From NCBI GenBank assembly GCA_029961685.1, contig JARWKL010000008.1, forward strand, positions 22,973,981-23,037,980: a stretch of 64,000 nt of DNA, given 5' to 3'. Made by a program: the position numbers and the translations under genes. The first letter of the stretch is position 1; every line of letters begins with the position of its first letter. The notes under the pieces were generated by a model. That model saw nothing but the letters and a program-made list of their open reading frames with translations, made no database searches and had not been told where the DNA came from. This DNA comes from Aristolochia californica. Its lineage: Eukaryota > Streptophyta > Magnoliopsida > Piperales > Aristolochiaceae. Of the stretch, positions 10,721-21,869 are shown in pieces.

Positions 10721-11883
10721 TTAGCCAGCCACCACAGCATCAGCCCTTGGATTAGGCTCCAAAAGCTGACGGAGCTTCCCGGAGTTCTCATGAGTCTCAC
10801 CATCACGTTGACTGCTTCTGCTCAACAAGCTCGTGTTGTTCACTCTGGTCAGGAGATTTTCAATATTGACAGGCGGAGTCTCTTGTTTTTCTATCCTTTC
10901 AGTATCAGTTTCTCCCTCTCCTTGTTGAGCATTTTTAAGTTTCTCCAGTAGTTGGGAATTTTCTTGTCTTAATTTCTATGCATTCTCAGTTAAGCGATTT
11001 ATCTCAGATCTAACAGTCATGTTCTCTGCATTCAGTATGTCAACTTTCATAGCTAGTTGCTCAGCCTCAGCCTGTTTTCTCAACCTTGACCTTCTAGCAG
11101 ATTCTCTGTTTGACTGTTTTCGCTTCTCTCGTTTGAACTCCCGCTCATCCTTTCCCCAGAATTCAGATGGTAAACCATCGCAAGTAGGAATGACAGCCCT
11201 CAGAGGAACATTGGCTGCTCCTGTTTTATCATTACTGGAACTCCTGAATTCCAGTCCTGGCACTGCAGGTGAAGGTACACGTGCTAACTGCCTGGTAGAT
11301 GACTTTTTTTCTTTTCTTTCAGTGGCATGCCTTCAGAACTTTTACTCTTTGAGTCACTCCCCTCTTGGCTGCTTCTTCTGTCACTTGAACTTCCTGTTCG
11401 CTTCCTTCACTTGGAGACTGCACCTCCAGAAACATTTTCAGCATTTCCAGTGCTCAATGAGACAGCAATTCCATCAAAACCTTTCAATTTCTTCATTAGA
11501 CCTCTATCTTTATTCCCTGATTTTGCAGGTTTTCTATGCTTAATGGAGATGCCATATGTTCGGCTGTTGCAGCAGGTGAAATTATGCCAGGAGCATGTGG
11601 ATGTGGTCCTACTGGCATAGATAGGTGAGCATAGATGTGGGTAAACAGCAGCATATGGTGACCCATAAGGTGGCATAATATGTTGTGGACCCCACAAACA
11701 TGGGTGAGGAGGATGACCAGCTGCCATAGGTGAACCAAAATATGGAGGTGGCAAACTGAGACCTGGCCCTTAATATGCCTGAATTGTTGCTCAGTCTGGA
11801 TAACCATGAAAGTTAGCTTGTTCCTGCACAGGGGAAGGCGCTTTCTCCGTTTTAGAAGGGGTCCATGCCTCACCATTTCCCAT
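10721..11883 (-). pseudogene. Processed pseudogene of a G-box-binding-factor bZIP
   Basis: Group G plant bZIP factors (GBF/CPRF type) bind CACGTG G-boxes in the nucleus. The minus strand reads from ATG at 11883 (MGNGEAWTPSKTEKAPSPVQ) through the Pro-rich N-terminal region (PPPYFGSPMAAGHPPHP, GPQHIMPPYGSPYAAVYPH). It continues through a Ser-rich stretch, then the basic region KRKQSNRESARRSRLRKQ and leucine heptads (about 11000-11110), to a C-terminus ending NPRADAVVAG and TAA at 10721. Length, about 387 codons, fits an intact family member. There are no introns anywhere, whereas family genes are intron-rich, so this is probably a retrocopy. It is dead: TGA at 11791 (Trp in family members), frameshifts near 11640-11790, TGA at 11407, and TAG at 10976 inside the zipper. 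No poly(A) tail was found. Confidence 0.88.
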
Positions 11884-11982
11884 GGGTGCCTACCTAATTT
11901 CAGAGAGTACTAAAATTTTTGTTGCTTATGGCAAACGTTGCACCTCAGCAAAGAATATTTTTGGATCCAAGACCAAGTTTAT

Positions 11983-12601
11983 GCTACCCAAAATACCAAT
12001 CTATTAGGAGAGGAAAGCCAAACTCTAACACCCACCGTTCCCGGGTTCATTCCGCTGCACTCAGGGATTCAAACGCAGAATGTGGCGGAGGGCTCTGATA
12101 CCATGTCAAACGCCCAGCCAATATTACCCAAAAGACCGATCTATTAGGAAAGGAAAGCCAAACTCTAACACCCACCGTTCCCGAGTTCATACCGTTGCAC
12201 TCCGGGATTTGAATGTGGAACATGGCGGAGGGCCCTAATACCATGTCAAATGCCTAGCCAATACTACCCAAAAGACCGATCTATTAGGAGTAGAAAGTCA
12301 AACTCTAACACCCACCGTTCCTGGGTTCATACCGTTGCACTGCGAAATTCAAACATAGAACATGGCAGAGGACTCTAATACCATGTAAAACACCTAGTCA
12401 ATACCTAGTCAATACTACCCAAAAGATCGATCTATTAGGAGCGGAAAGCCAAACTCTAACACCCACCATTCCCGGGTTCATACCGCTGCACTCCGAGATT
12501 CGGACGCAGAACGTGGCGGAGGGCTCTGATACCATGTCAAACGCCTAGCCAATACTACCCAAAAGACCGATCTATTAGGAGCGAAAAGCCAAACTCTAAC
12601 A
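11983..12601 (-). mobile_element. Tandem array of a 140-bp TRIM (five LTRs, four interiors)
   Basis: A 67-bp LTR-like block (TGTCAAACGCC...CTCTAACA on the plus strand) alternates with a 73-bp interior. LTRs lie at 11983-12030 (truncated), 12104-12170, 12244-12310, 12384-12461 (carrying an 11-bp internal duplication) and 12535-12601. On the minus strand each interior starts directly after the LTR with TGGTATCAGAGCCCTCC, a match to the initiator-Met PBS (TGGTATTAGAGTC in the diverged copy). Each ends GGGAACGGTGGG or similar, a polypurine-like tract before the next LTR. The LTR core resembles that of the TRIM at 1868-2254. The unit is non-coding and only 140 bp long. Confidence 0.85.
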
Positions 12602-12717
12602 AGGATTAAGCTCAAAATATCATTATCTTATTATCTTAACCCTCTAATCATGGTTTACAATTGCGTATAACCCAATAGTTAAACCAAAACATTAAAACAT
12701 TAATAATTTTAAAAGAA

Positions 12718-13503
12718 TTTCTGGAGCAATCTTAGATCAATTTAGCCAGAGATTCTGAATCCCAAATAATTCGATTAGGAGTCAGTACACAAAGCTTTAG
12801 GGTCATTACTTCAATTCGCTCTCCACATCGAACAGAAATCGACTCCATCAACAACATAGATGGAGTTACCGTTTTGAAAGGATATAAGAAAACAAACAAA
12901 AGAAAATGGAAAGAAGAGAGAAGAAGAAAATTAAGAAAGAGGAGTTTCGAGCGTACTCTTCTCTCCCATCTTAGGCATGTGGCTCTCTTGGGATGACATA
13001 GAAGAGGTGGTGCATAGAGCCTGCTTCACGCCATGCTTGCTTCGAGTCCTCTATTTAATGGTGGTTCGAAGAAATGAGAGAGCGAGAAAAAGGAGAATGT
13101 CAATCACCTTGTTGTCTATCCTCAATGGGCTCCTCCTCGTCACCTCGTCCAAGTTGATGGTTTCTGAAGCGCACCTTAACAAGGGTGGCCCCAAACCACC
13201 ACCACCACCAGCAGATGGTGTGGTCGGCGAACAAACTATCAATGATGGTCCCAACCACCACCACCATGGGCGTGCCGTGTTTGAAGACACATTATATCTG
13301 TAATAAATAATAAATAAAAATTTGGCACTTGTCTGCTAGGAACATGGTAATTCCATAGCTGCATCTTTGCTTGAAACGGAATCTCTCACATGAATGAACT
13401 AGTCTGGTTTCGTCTCGCCGTTTATCATAGTTCATAAAATCTTAGGATGCTCATCTCCCATGAGGAAGCTCATTTCTCGTGTCTTTGTCTCCCTTCACGT
13501 GGA

Positions 13504-13535
<32 letters not shown>

Positions 13536-13736
13536 GCCACACGCTAAACAAGGTGACACAAATTTGGACGAGTTAACTCAAGATAGACTTTAAACAATGT
13601 TAGGAGTGGTAAACGAGTCTTAACAATCCAAATGTTTTTCAAAAGAAAATTTTAAGTAGAAGTTTCGGTCAGTTATATATAAACATGAAGAGAAACATTT
13701 TTAAGTGCATTTAAGCCCTATCTTTCTATTTTGCCT
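12718..13736 (-). repeat. Inverted repeat, right arm (contiguous 1-kb repeat copy)
   Basis: Positions 13736 to 13265 are the reverse complement of 6238-6711, and 13264 to 12718 are the reverse complement of about 4915-5555. The right copy therefore shows the two pieces joined, as they probably were before plastid DNA interrupted the left copy. It includes a (GA)n tract near 13504-13535 and GGT/ACC-rich sequence near 13190-13270. Open frames across it are repeat-derived. Confidence 0.75.
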
Positions 13737-13974
13737 CTAATAATCGTGCTTTGAAGTTTTTAAAGCATTCAAGTTCTACCTCATCACTGTGCCTCAAAAA
13801 TTCAAAACTATGTTCTAGAGAAAGAATTTAATATTATTCACTTAACTCTTCAAATTGGTAATTTTTATCAATTTTTGTATACATATAATTGCTTGAAACT
13901 GTAGAAATTTCAATGGGATGGTTGGTTAGAACCTTTCAAAATCTATAGGAGTGCAGTGAGCAAGATTTGTCAAA

Positions 13975-14447
13975 TCTTATTTTATGTGGATCGTTATTAT
14001 TAGTAGCTCTTTTAGTCATTACACTTAGAAAAAAACTTAGGCGCTATTGATAAAAGTAATAATTTACTAATTGGATCATTTTACAAAGCACCTCCTTTCT
14101 TTCATTTAGAAATTATCACAAGTATCAATTTACTCGATGGTACGATCATTGGAGTTATCGTGTTATTAGTCTAGGATTTACTTTTTTAACCATAGGTATT
14201 CTTTCGGGAGCAGTATTGGCTAATGAGGCATGGGGATCTTATTGGAATTGGAACCCTACGGAAAATTGGGCATTTATTACTTGGACCATATTCGCAATTT
14301 ATTTACATGGCTCAAAGTTTGCAAGGTGTGAATTCCGCAATTGTGGCTTTCTGTGGGATTTCTTATAATTTGGATATGTTATTTCGGGGCCAATCATCTA
14401 TTAGGGGTAGGAGTACATGGTTATGGTTCATTCACATTAACATCTAA
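13975..14447 (+). pseudogene. ccsA: Plastid ccsA 3' fragment (nuclear plastid DNA)
   Basis: ccsA encodes a thylakoid membrane protein of cytochrome c haem attachment. The plus strand encodes pieces of its C-terminal half: LCGSLL and ALLVITLRK near 13980-14030, [10 protein letters not shown] near 14190, [24 protein letters not shown], and [10 protein letters not shown]. It ends [10 protein letters not shown] before a stop at about 14447. The family tryptophan-rich WGxYWNWDPKE haem-handling motif is recognisable but altered (NPTEN). Frameshifts occur near 14240-14420, and the 5' half of the gene is absent. It cannot function in the nucleus. Confidence 0.9.
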
Positions 14448-14826
14448 TTGAAGAAAAATCTTGAAGAGTCCATAGCGGTTCCCTTAGATAACGAAAGTTT
14501 TTCGAGTTTTTGAGAACATTACATTGGTTCTTAAAAAACTCTGGATGTTTCTGATTACAATTCAAAACCACTTCACTTTTTTTTCTTTTGATTTTTTCAT
14601 TTATAGTTATAGAAAATAAAAATATTTTTAAAATAATTTAATTAGAATTTAGAATTAAATTAAAATAATTATTAATATAATTAATATTTTAATAAAAAAA
14701 TTAAATTATAAAAATGAAAATAAACATATATTATTATAATATAAAATAAACAAATCAAGTTCTCTTTCGTTCAGATCCGAAATGAATGAAGAAATAAACT
14801 AGAATTTTAGAGATAAGAAATAAACC

Positions 14827-15136
14827 ATGGATAAATCCAAGCGACCCTTTCGTAAATCCAAGCGATCTTTTCATAGGCGTTTGCCCCCAATTGGATCGGG
14901 GGATCGAATTGATTATAGAAACATGAGCTTAATTAGTCAATTTATTACTGAACAAGGAAAAATATTATCTAGAAGAGTGAACTGATTGACTTTGAAACAA
15001 CAAAGATTAATTACCATAACTATAAAACAAGCTTGCATTTTATCTTCATTACCTTTTTCTTAATAATGAGAAAAAATTTGAGAGAGCGGAGTCGTTCCCT
15101 AGAATTACTGGCCCTAGAAACATAAATAAGTAGACC
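14827..15136 (+). pseudogene. rps18: Plastid rps18 copy (nuclear plastid DNA)
   Basis: From ATG at 14827 the frame reads [29 protein letters not shown] and GKILSRRVN, typical of plastid ribosomal protein S18. A TGA then replaces an Arg codon near 14983. A one-base insertion near 15057 puts the rest out of frame before the expected end near 15130. The upstream 60 bp and the downstream sequence to about 15240 also look plastid-like. The gene lies directly after ccsA here, although the two are in different single-copy regions of typical plastid genomes. Confidence 0.9.
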
Positions 15137-15264
15137 CACCACCTGAATTGAATAAAAACTCTAATTGGAACTCAAACTCTGATTGATGTTTTTTTGGAAA
15201 AGTCAAGAGATTTGATTGTCGTGCCATAAGAAAAAAAGACAAAATAATGGGTAGGGAGAGAAAT

Positions 15265-15267
15265 ATT

Positions 15268-15302
<35 letters not shown>

Positions 15303-15304
15303 TT
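15265..15304. repeat. (ATTT)n microsatellite
   Basis: About ten ATTT units mark the downstream edge of the plastid-derived segment. Confidence 0.95.
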
Positions 15305-15325
15305 TTATTCATTCCTACTGTTATC

Positions 15326-15590
15326 ATATGTAGGGGTGGCATTGAGTCGAGCAAAGGCCGAACTTGCCTATGTTCGAGCTGAGCTTGATTTAAATATTTT
15401 ATACTCGAGCTCGAGGCCAGCCTCGAGCCTAAAATTGTTATTGATCTCAAGCCCAATAATTTTAACCCAGTTCGAGCCGAGCTAGAGCCAAGCTCGAGCT
15501 TCAACATTCATTTAAAACTTTTCAAAAAATACATGTTTCCAGTTCGAGCTCCAACATACATTTAAAACTTTTCAAAAAATACATGCCAAA
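15326..15590. repeat. GAGCTCGAG-rich repeat with 50-bp direct repeat
   Basis: The sequence is full of TCGAGCT/GAGCTCGAG blocks. It opens with GTAGGGGTGGCA, which resembles hAT-type miniature-element ends, though I could not find the matching inverted end. Its last part is a 50-bp direct repeat containing 'catttaaaacttttcaaaaa' at 15509 and 15559. Confidence 0.5.
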
Positions 15591-15621
15591 TAAATTGTAT
15601 ATAAAATTATGCATTTACTAC

Positions 15622-16470
15622 GATTCCACTAAGAGGTATCTCTCCAATTACCTTAGCTGATCACAATCGGTACGGAAGGTTCTCATTACTCGTGACCTTC
15701 TAAGTCATGTTATCAAAATCCTTCCTCTGATTGATGAAGAAGATGAAGTCTACCACAAGTGGGTTAAAAATGATAACATGGTTATCAGTTTGCTCATCAA
15801 TAGCATGGAAGAGCACGTGGCTAACAATGTGGTCCATTGGAAACAGCCAAGGACATTTGGGACACTTGTGCTAAGCTTTACTCGAGTACTGCCTCATTAC
15901 AAAGAGTATATGGTGTCTTACAAAGTATGCTGCATACTAAACACGGAGATAACATTCATGAATTTTTGGCCCGATTTCGGGGCCCTCTCCAAGAATGAAA
16001 AATAGCTCAGTCATACTCCACTGACATTGTTGTTCAAGAACAACAACGAGAAGCCTTGGCAGCAGCTATTTTCTTGTCAAACATTAAGCCTTACATTGAG
16101 GTTGCAAAGACCCAACTTCTAAGTTCCTCCGCTCTTCCATCCTTCGATGACATTAGTGCTACATTACTATGGATACTTGATCCATCCCCTCCTTCTCCTA
16201 TTGATGCTCTATTGGCTATGTTCTCTGGCAATCGAGGTACATCATCCTCATACCGAGGATGGGGTAGAAACATGAGAGGGGGTAGAACTATGAAAGGGGC
16301 AGAAAATAGAGGTGGTCGAATGGGTCCGAATAATTCCCGTACTGAGCCTCGACTTTGCACTTACTGTGGTGGTCAGAACCACCTTGTGGAAACATGCTGA
16401 AAACTTCATGGCAAGCTTGATTGGGCCACGACTAACCTAGTCTCTATTAATGTTGAGAAAAGTGAAGAAA
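15622..16470 (+). pseudogene. copia gag remnant (element B)
   Basis: Fragments align with the gag of element C: LITRDLLSHVIK near 15690, INSMEEHVANNVV (15793-15830), then a later frame with a Gly/Arg-rich tail (about 16250-16340) and one zinc knuckle CTYCGGQNHLVETC (16356-16397). A TGA follows the knuckle directly. At least two frame changes separate the pieces. The start codon and N-terminus are not preserved. Confidence 0.8.
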
Positions 16471-16619
16471 AGGCTCCCACTCAAGAAATGTGACTCTCAC
16501 TACTGAAGACTATGTTATATTTAAGAAGATGAAGTCCTCAATGGAATCCTCCATTCCTCCATTCCTCCATTATCTACTGCCACTACTACTATTGCCTCAG
16601 ATATGCTTTCTTCCTCTTC

Positions 16620-17900
16620 ATCCTCTTCCTCTTGGACCATCGACTCTAGGGCCTCCGAACATCTATCAAGTAACAAACACTTGTTTTAGTCATTATCTCC
16701 TTGTTTTTCTCAGAAATTCATTACTATTGCTAATGGTACCCAAACCAAGGTCATTGGCAAAGGTTCCACCTCTCTTACCTCATCTATTCCTCTTTAAGAT
16801 ATTTTGTTTATCCCTCAATTTCTTTTAAATTTGCTTTTTGTAAGTCAATTAACAAAACAGTTGAATTGCTCTGTCACCTTTTCACCGTCTTCTTGTATAT
16901 TTCAGGATCTCACTACGAAGCAGGTGATTGGTGGCGACCATGAAAAAAGGGCTTGTACTACTACACTCTTCCACCATTAGCTGTCCTATCATCCACTACA
17001 TCTGAGGCCCAACTTTGGCACAACTGGCTTGGTCATCCGTCTACCTCTTCACTTCGTTCTTTGCTTCCGTCTTTAAAAGTACTTTCTAATTTCAGTTGTG
17101 AGGTTTGTTAATTAAGTAAACACATTAGGAGTACATATTCTTCTCGTCTTACAAGTACAAATGTTGCTCCTTTTGAGTTAATACATTCTCATGTATGGGA
17201 ACCTTTATGTGTCTCAAATATTTCCCAAGTTAAATATTTTGTCATTTTTGTTAATGATTTTACCTGAGTGACTTGGTTATATTTATTTAAAGAGCGTTCA
17301 AAACTTCTTCCTTTGTTTAAAATTTTTCATGCTATGGTATTGACACAATTTGGGAAGAAAATTCAAATCCTTAGGTCTGATAATGCTAAGGAATATTTGT
17401 CTAATGAATTCAAATCATTTTGTGAGGGTAATAGGCTTATCCATCAAATATCATGTGTCTATACCTCTCAACAAATGGTGTTGCTGAAAGGAAGAATCGT
17501 CACCTTCTTGAAGTTACTCAGGGCCTCCTCTACTCCATGAAGGTACCCTATTTTTATTGGCCTCATGTTATACTTACGGCATGCTTTCTTATTAATAGGT
17601 TACCTTCATCAGTTCTTCATAATAAAACTCCTTACTCTGTTTTATTTCATGGTGAAGATCCATTTTCTCTTCATCTTAAAGTGTTTGGATGTATATATTT
17701 TTTTCATGTTACTTCCTCACAAAAAAATAAACTTGATCCTCGGTCTATGAGATGCATTTTTTTGGGGTACTCTCGCACCCAGAAAGGTTCTGTTTGTTAC
17801 AATCCTATCCTTCGAAGGATGCTTGTTTCTCGGGATGTGACTTTCTTTGAGGACACCTCCTTCAACTCCTCCCATGATGCTCCTCCAGGATGGACATTTC
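16620..17900 (+). pseudogene. copia protease and integrase remnant (element B)
   Basis: The protease active site region reads WTIDSRASEHL near 16635-16668, with Arg in place of the Gly expected after Asp-Ser. Integrase fragments follow: the zinc-binding HNWLGHPS near 17020, then RSDNAKEY (17373-17396) with the second catalytic Asp. The third motif (NGVAERKNRH) lies in a different frame near 17473-17505, and the C-terminal part runs to 17900 (LLYSMKVPYFYWPH, FLINRLPSSVL). In-frame stops occur, for example near 17108 and 17265. Confidence 0.85.
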
Positions 17901-18126
17901 CTTCTACCACTCCGTGTCCGCTTGTGCCTTTCAATATTGATATTAATCCACCCCCTGACGCATTGGTCGTACCTTCACCTGTGGAGTTGTCGGATCCACC
18001 AAAGGTAAGTCCGTCTCCTCCTACGTTTGGGCCTGAATTGGATACTAGGTCTATTACTTTAAGAAAGGAACGTCGTTCCTGTACTACTTCGCATCCTATC
18101 CCAAATTTTATGTCTCGCTATCACTT

Positions 18127-19680
18127 GTCTTCCAAGTGTTTTCAGTTCCTTGTTTCTCTTTCTTCTACTTCCATTCCACAGTTGTATCAGGAGGCTCTGA
18201 AGCATCCAGGTTGGAAGGCCGCTATGGATGAAGAAATGCACGCCTTATATGAAAATCAAACCTTGTCCTTAGCATCACTCCCAAAGGTAAAAGATCGATT
18301 GGTTGTAGATGGGTGTTTTCAATGAAACATAACCCGGATGGATCAGTTGCTGTTCTTAAAACTCGACTCGTTGCTAAAGGTTATACTCAGTGCTATGGGA
18401 TAGATTATGAGAAGACATTCTCTCTTGTTGCCAAATTGAATTTGGTATGTATCATCTTATCTATTGCTGCTAACTCATCATGGCCCATATATCAATAGGA
18501 TGTCAAAAACGCCTTGTTAAATGGTGATATACGTGAGGAAATTTATATGGTTCAACCACCTGGTTATGTGGTTGAGGGGGAGTCGGTATGCTGGTTAAAA
18601 AAATCTTTATATGGGCTTAAGCACTCCCCTCGAGCTTAGTTTGATAAATTTAGTCAAGCATTTCTACGGTTTGGTTTTCATCGATGCTCGGTTGATCATT
18701 CAGTATATTATAAAGATATTGCCAAAGGGAAAATATTATTGGCTGTATATGTTGATGATATTTTCTTAACCGGTGATGATGCTCAGAGCATACAAGAAGT
18801 AAAGAATATGATATGTCAGGAATTCAAGACTAAAGATCTGGGTATGCTTAAATATTTATTGGGCAAAAAAGTTATTCAATCCAAGCATGGGATAATATTG
18901 TCTCAGTAGAAATATGTCTTGGATCTTCTTAAAGAAACAAGAATAAAGGGTTGTCGACCAGTTGACACACCTATGGATACAAATGTAAAATTGTGTGTCA
19001 CGAATGGAGAAGATATTGATATTGGCAAATATCAAAGACTCGTGGGAAAACTGATCTATCTCACGGTAACTAGGTCGGACATATCATATGTTGTAAGTGT
19101 AGTCAGTCAATTCATGCACAAACCACAAATTACCCACTAGCAAGCCTTAGAGAGAATATTACGATACCTAAAAGGAGCTCCAGGAAGAGGATTATTGTAT
19201 AAAAACACGGATACTTCAACATAGAAGGCTTCTTAGATGCAGATTGGGCTGGATCACCTGATGATAGGAAATCTACATCGGGATATTGTACACTTGTTGG
19301 AGGGAACTTGGTTACACGGAAAAGTAAGAAGCAAAATGTGGTTGCAAGATCTAGCGCCGAAGCAGAATACAGAGTTATGGCCCATACAGTTAGTGAACTC
19401 TTATGGATTAGGACCCTCCTTACTGAATTAGGATTTTATAAAAGAGGTTCCATGGGTCTGCATTGTGATAACCAAACAGCTATTCATATTACTTCAAATC
19501 AAGTCTTCCATGAAAGAACTAAACATATTGAGGTGGATTGTCACTTTATACGGGAGAAGTTTCAAGCATGAATAATCTCCCTACAATATGTTTCATCTCA
19601 AAAGAAAGTAGCTGATATTCTCACTAAACCCGTTACATCTAATATCTTATCTTTTATATGTGGCAAACTGGGTATTTATG
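18127..19680 (+). pseudogene. copia reverse transcriptase and RNase H remnant (element B)
   Basis: RT starts with HPGWKAAMDEEMHAL near 18206 and continues through RLVAKGYTQ and [11 protein letters not shown]. The catalytic YVDD is at 18748-18759. RNase H shows DADWAGSPDDRKSTSGYC near 19239-19290 and ARSSAEAEYRVMA near 19345, ending near 19570 with VFHERTKHIEVDCHF. Stops interrupt RT at 18496, 18637 and 18907, and the frame shifts near 18310 and 19140. Several catalytic residues survive, but no continuous product is possible. Confidence 0.88.
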
Positions 19681-19710
19681 ATGTCTTTTCTCCTCCATCT
19701 TGAGGGGGAG

Positions 19711-20111
19711 TGTTGGAAGATGGGTTCAAGCCCACAAGCTCAAGACAACAAGCCCACACGTCAAAGGAGTGACATATGTGTAAAATATGGTACTTTCCAT
19801 CAAGATGGCATAGAGGTACAAATATGTGTTCCTTTTATGTCTTTTGTTTTATCAAGTTATAGTCCTAAGGGCATTGTAAAACTATAAATAAAGGCATTGG
19901 CTAAGAGGTAGAGCATTGAAGCCCTCTCCTCTCCTTCCACAAATTCGTCCAGCCCTCCTTCTTTTTAACACAAACCCTTCTTCCCTTAATCCAAACTCTC
20001 TCATTCCACGTTCTTCTTCTTCTCCTCTCCTTTCTCTCTTCTTCTTCTTCCTCGTTGATCTTAAGTCCTTCTCATGGGATCCTAAATTTTACACAAAACT
20101 TGAAAACAACA
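19711..20111 (+). repeat. 3' LTR and polypurine tract of copia element B
   Basis: The polypurine tract TTGAGGGGGAG (19700-19710) is directly followed by TGTTGGAAG, the LTR start. The LTR probably ends at AAAACAACA (20111), about 401 bp. It contains a TATA-like CTATAAATA at 19882-19890, the likely promoter in a complete element. The right end is less certain because no 5' partner exists. Confidence 0.75.
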
Positions 20112-20869
20112 TTGAAGTAGGACATTTTTGCATACCTTGAATGAGCACCTCATGGAGTGATTAATTATAACCAAAAATCTCTACTTAGAAGAGAAATTTG
20201 GCTAGAAATCTAGGATTCTAGGAGAAGAAGGAAACTCAATTCATGCCAATGCATGAAGAGATAATAGGAAAAAAAAGATTTTTAACTGATTTGACCTTTA
20301 GTAACTCCGATATCAATATCTCCCACAACATAGATCAAATCACAAACCATTATTGGTTAATAAACTAAACTCAAAGAGGTTTATTTTGATACCTAATTTG
20401 ACATAACAAGCTTCATTCTTGAATTTGTTATGACCTATTTATATTCTTCATTTTTTAGCTTGATGGTTGTCGACTCCAATGTGAATATCTCCTTACATAT
20501 AAATCAGATTAACGTAAAATTTTCTCCTTCTAAAACTAGACTTTGATAAATTTAATTAAAGTATAATATGTCCTCATAAAATATATATATTTTGAGAGAA
20601 ACAATCTAATAGATTTCAGACTTTGTAATCTGGCCGAACTGAGTACTCTTTCTTCTTTGGCCTACATAACCATTGACTCTTCTGATCTTGATAACTCCAT
20701 CTAGAAAATTTAGATTTGAGAATTGGTATAGTAGTTAAGAAAATAGACTTATAGATCTATCTTTGACATTTAATTCTCCATATAAAGTCTTGTTCTTGAT
20801 GATATAAAATGCCTCAAAAGTTGAAGTTTTCTATTGTTGCTCAAACCTCTCTTGCAATTTGACATTTAC

Positions 20870-21449
20870 TACTTCAAATATCAATTTCTCTTTGTAGATA
20901 ACTCCGATTGCCAAAATTATTTTTGTGTTGGAAAGTAGGCCCGAAGATCTTTCTATAAATATATAATTTTTAATATGAAGATTTCAGTATGGAGGTACGA
21001 ATCCCAAGAAAATAATAGGCATTGGGACAGGAAAGAAAAAAATAATAGAATATGAACCTAAACTACTAGAGATGATAAATTATTTTTTATTATCTCTGTA
21101 GGTTGATCAAGTCAAGTCACTAAACCCGCTCTGATACCATGTTAAAGTTTTGGAAATATGAAAAACTTCATTAACTTGATGTAATTTGAGTACAATGATC
21201 CTCTATTATAATAAAGGAAACACGTAGAATCTAATTATAATTAAACTACCCCTATCTCAATTATACCCAAAGTTAAACATTAAAAGATAAGTCCTAGAAC
21301 AATTGAACCACTAAATATAAATAGAAGAGTAACATAACTAAAACACCTTTAATTGTGACTCTTGTAAAACTTCACCATATTAATTATGGCTTTGTAAGAC
21401 TTCTTACTGTGAGAGTCATGTAAGACTCTTCTATATTTGGTCTTCAACA
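20870..21449 (-). repeat. Minus-strand LTR (21140-21449) with PBS and leader
   Basis: On the minus strand a 310-bp LTR starts TGTTGAAGACC and ends TTTAACA at 21140. The PBS TGGTATCAGAGC (21128-21139, exact) and a leader to about 20870 follow. The leader block 'gtagataactccgattg' is also present at 5565. The same family occurs at 5480-6237 and 43345-46175. No gag follows. From 20112 to 20869 I see only AT-rich sequence with no gene. Confidence 0.7.
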
Positions 21450-21869
21450 TTGATTTACTCCTCAAGACCCCACAAAGTTTAAGGAAATATAAGAGAATAA
21501 TCGAGTAAAGTCCAGTTTTACCACACTAGACTATAGTTGTTCTTACCACCCGGAGTCTTTGAACCGTAAATTGAAATCCAACTTGTAATAGATTTGAATC
21601 CATTCTCTAAAAGGTCTGCTATGATTCCATGAGAATAATTTAGATGATCAGATTAAGATATTTAGGAAGAAGAAGAAGTAAGATCAAGAAAAGAGAAAAT
21701 AGGAAAACAGAGAGGAAGAACTTCTCTAAAGAGGGCAAACCTTGGGGCTACACCTCACTTGATCAACTTTATTAACTTAAGCATGAGCGAGTTTACAAAT
21801 TACACAAATACCCTTAAGCTTAGTGAGTAAAGGAAGATAAATGAAGATAACCCTTCTACTTTATTTTTT

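Larger units (their letters stand above)
15600..20111 (+). mobile_element. Ty1/copia retrotransposon B, 5'-truncated
   Basis: Order is gag, zinc knuckle, protease, integrase, RT, RNase H, polypurine tract, 3' LTR, which is copia order because integrase precedes RT. No 5' LTR or PBS is present: gag homology starts near 15622, right after the GAGCTCGAG repeat. The proteins closely resemble those of the element at 26980-32811. Many stops and frameshifts make it inactive. Confidence 0.92.

Noticed and set aside
11019..11620. Plus-strand open frames of 97 and 174 codons
   Set aside because: They are the antisense of the bZIP pseudogene.
11983..12601. CRISPR-like or plain satellite array
   Set aside because: Repeat and interior are both conserved, there are no variable spacers, and each unit has LTR ends and a PBS. 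The genome is eukaryotic.
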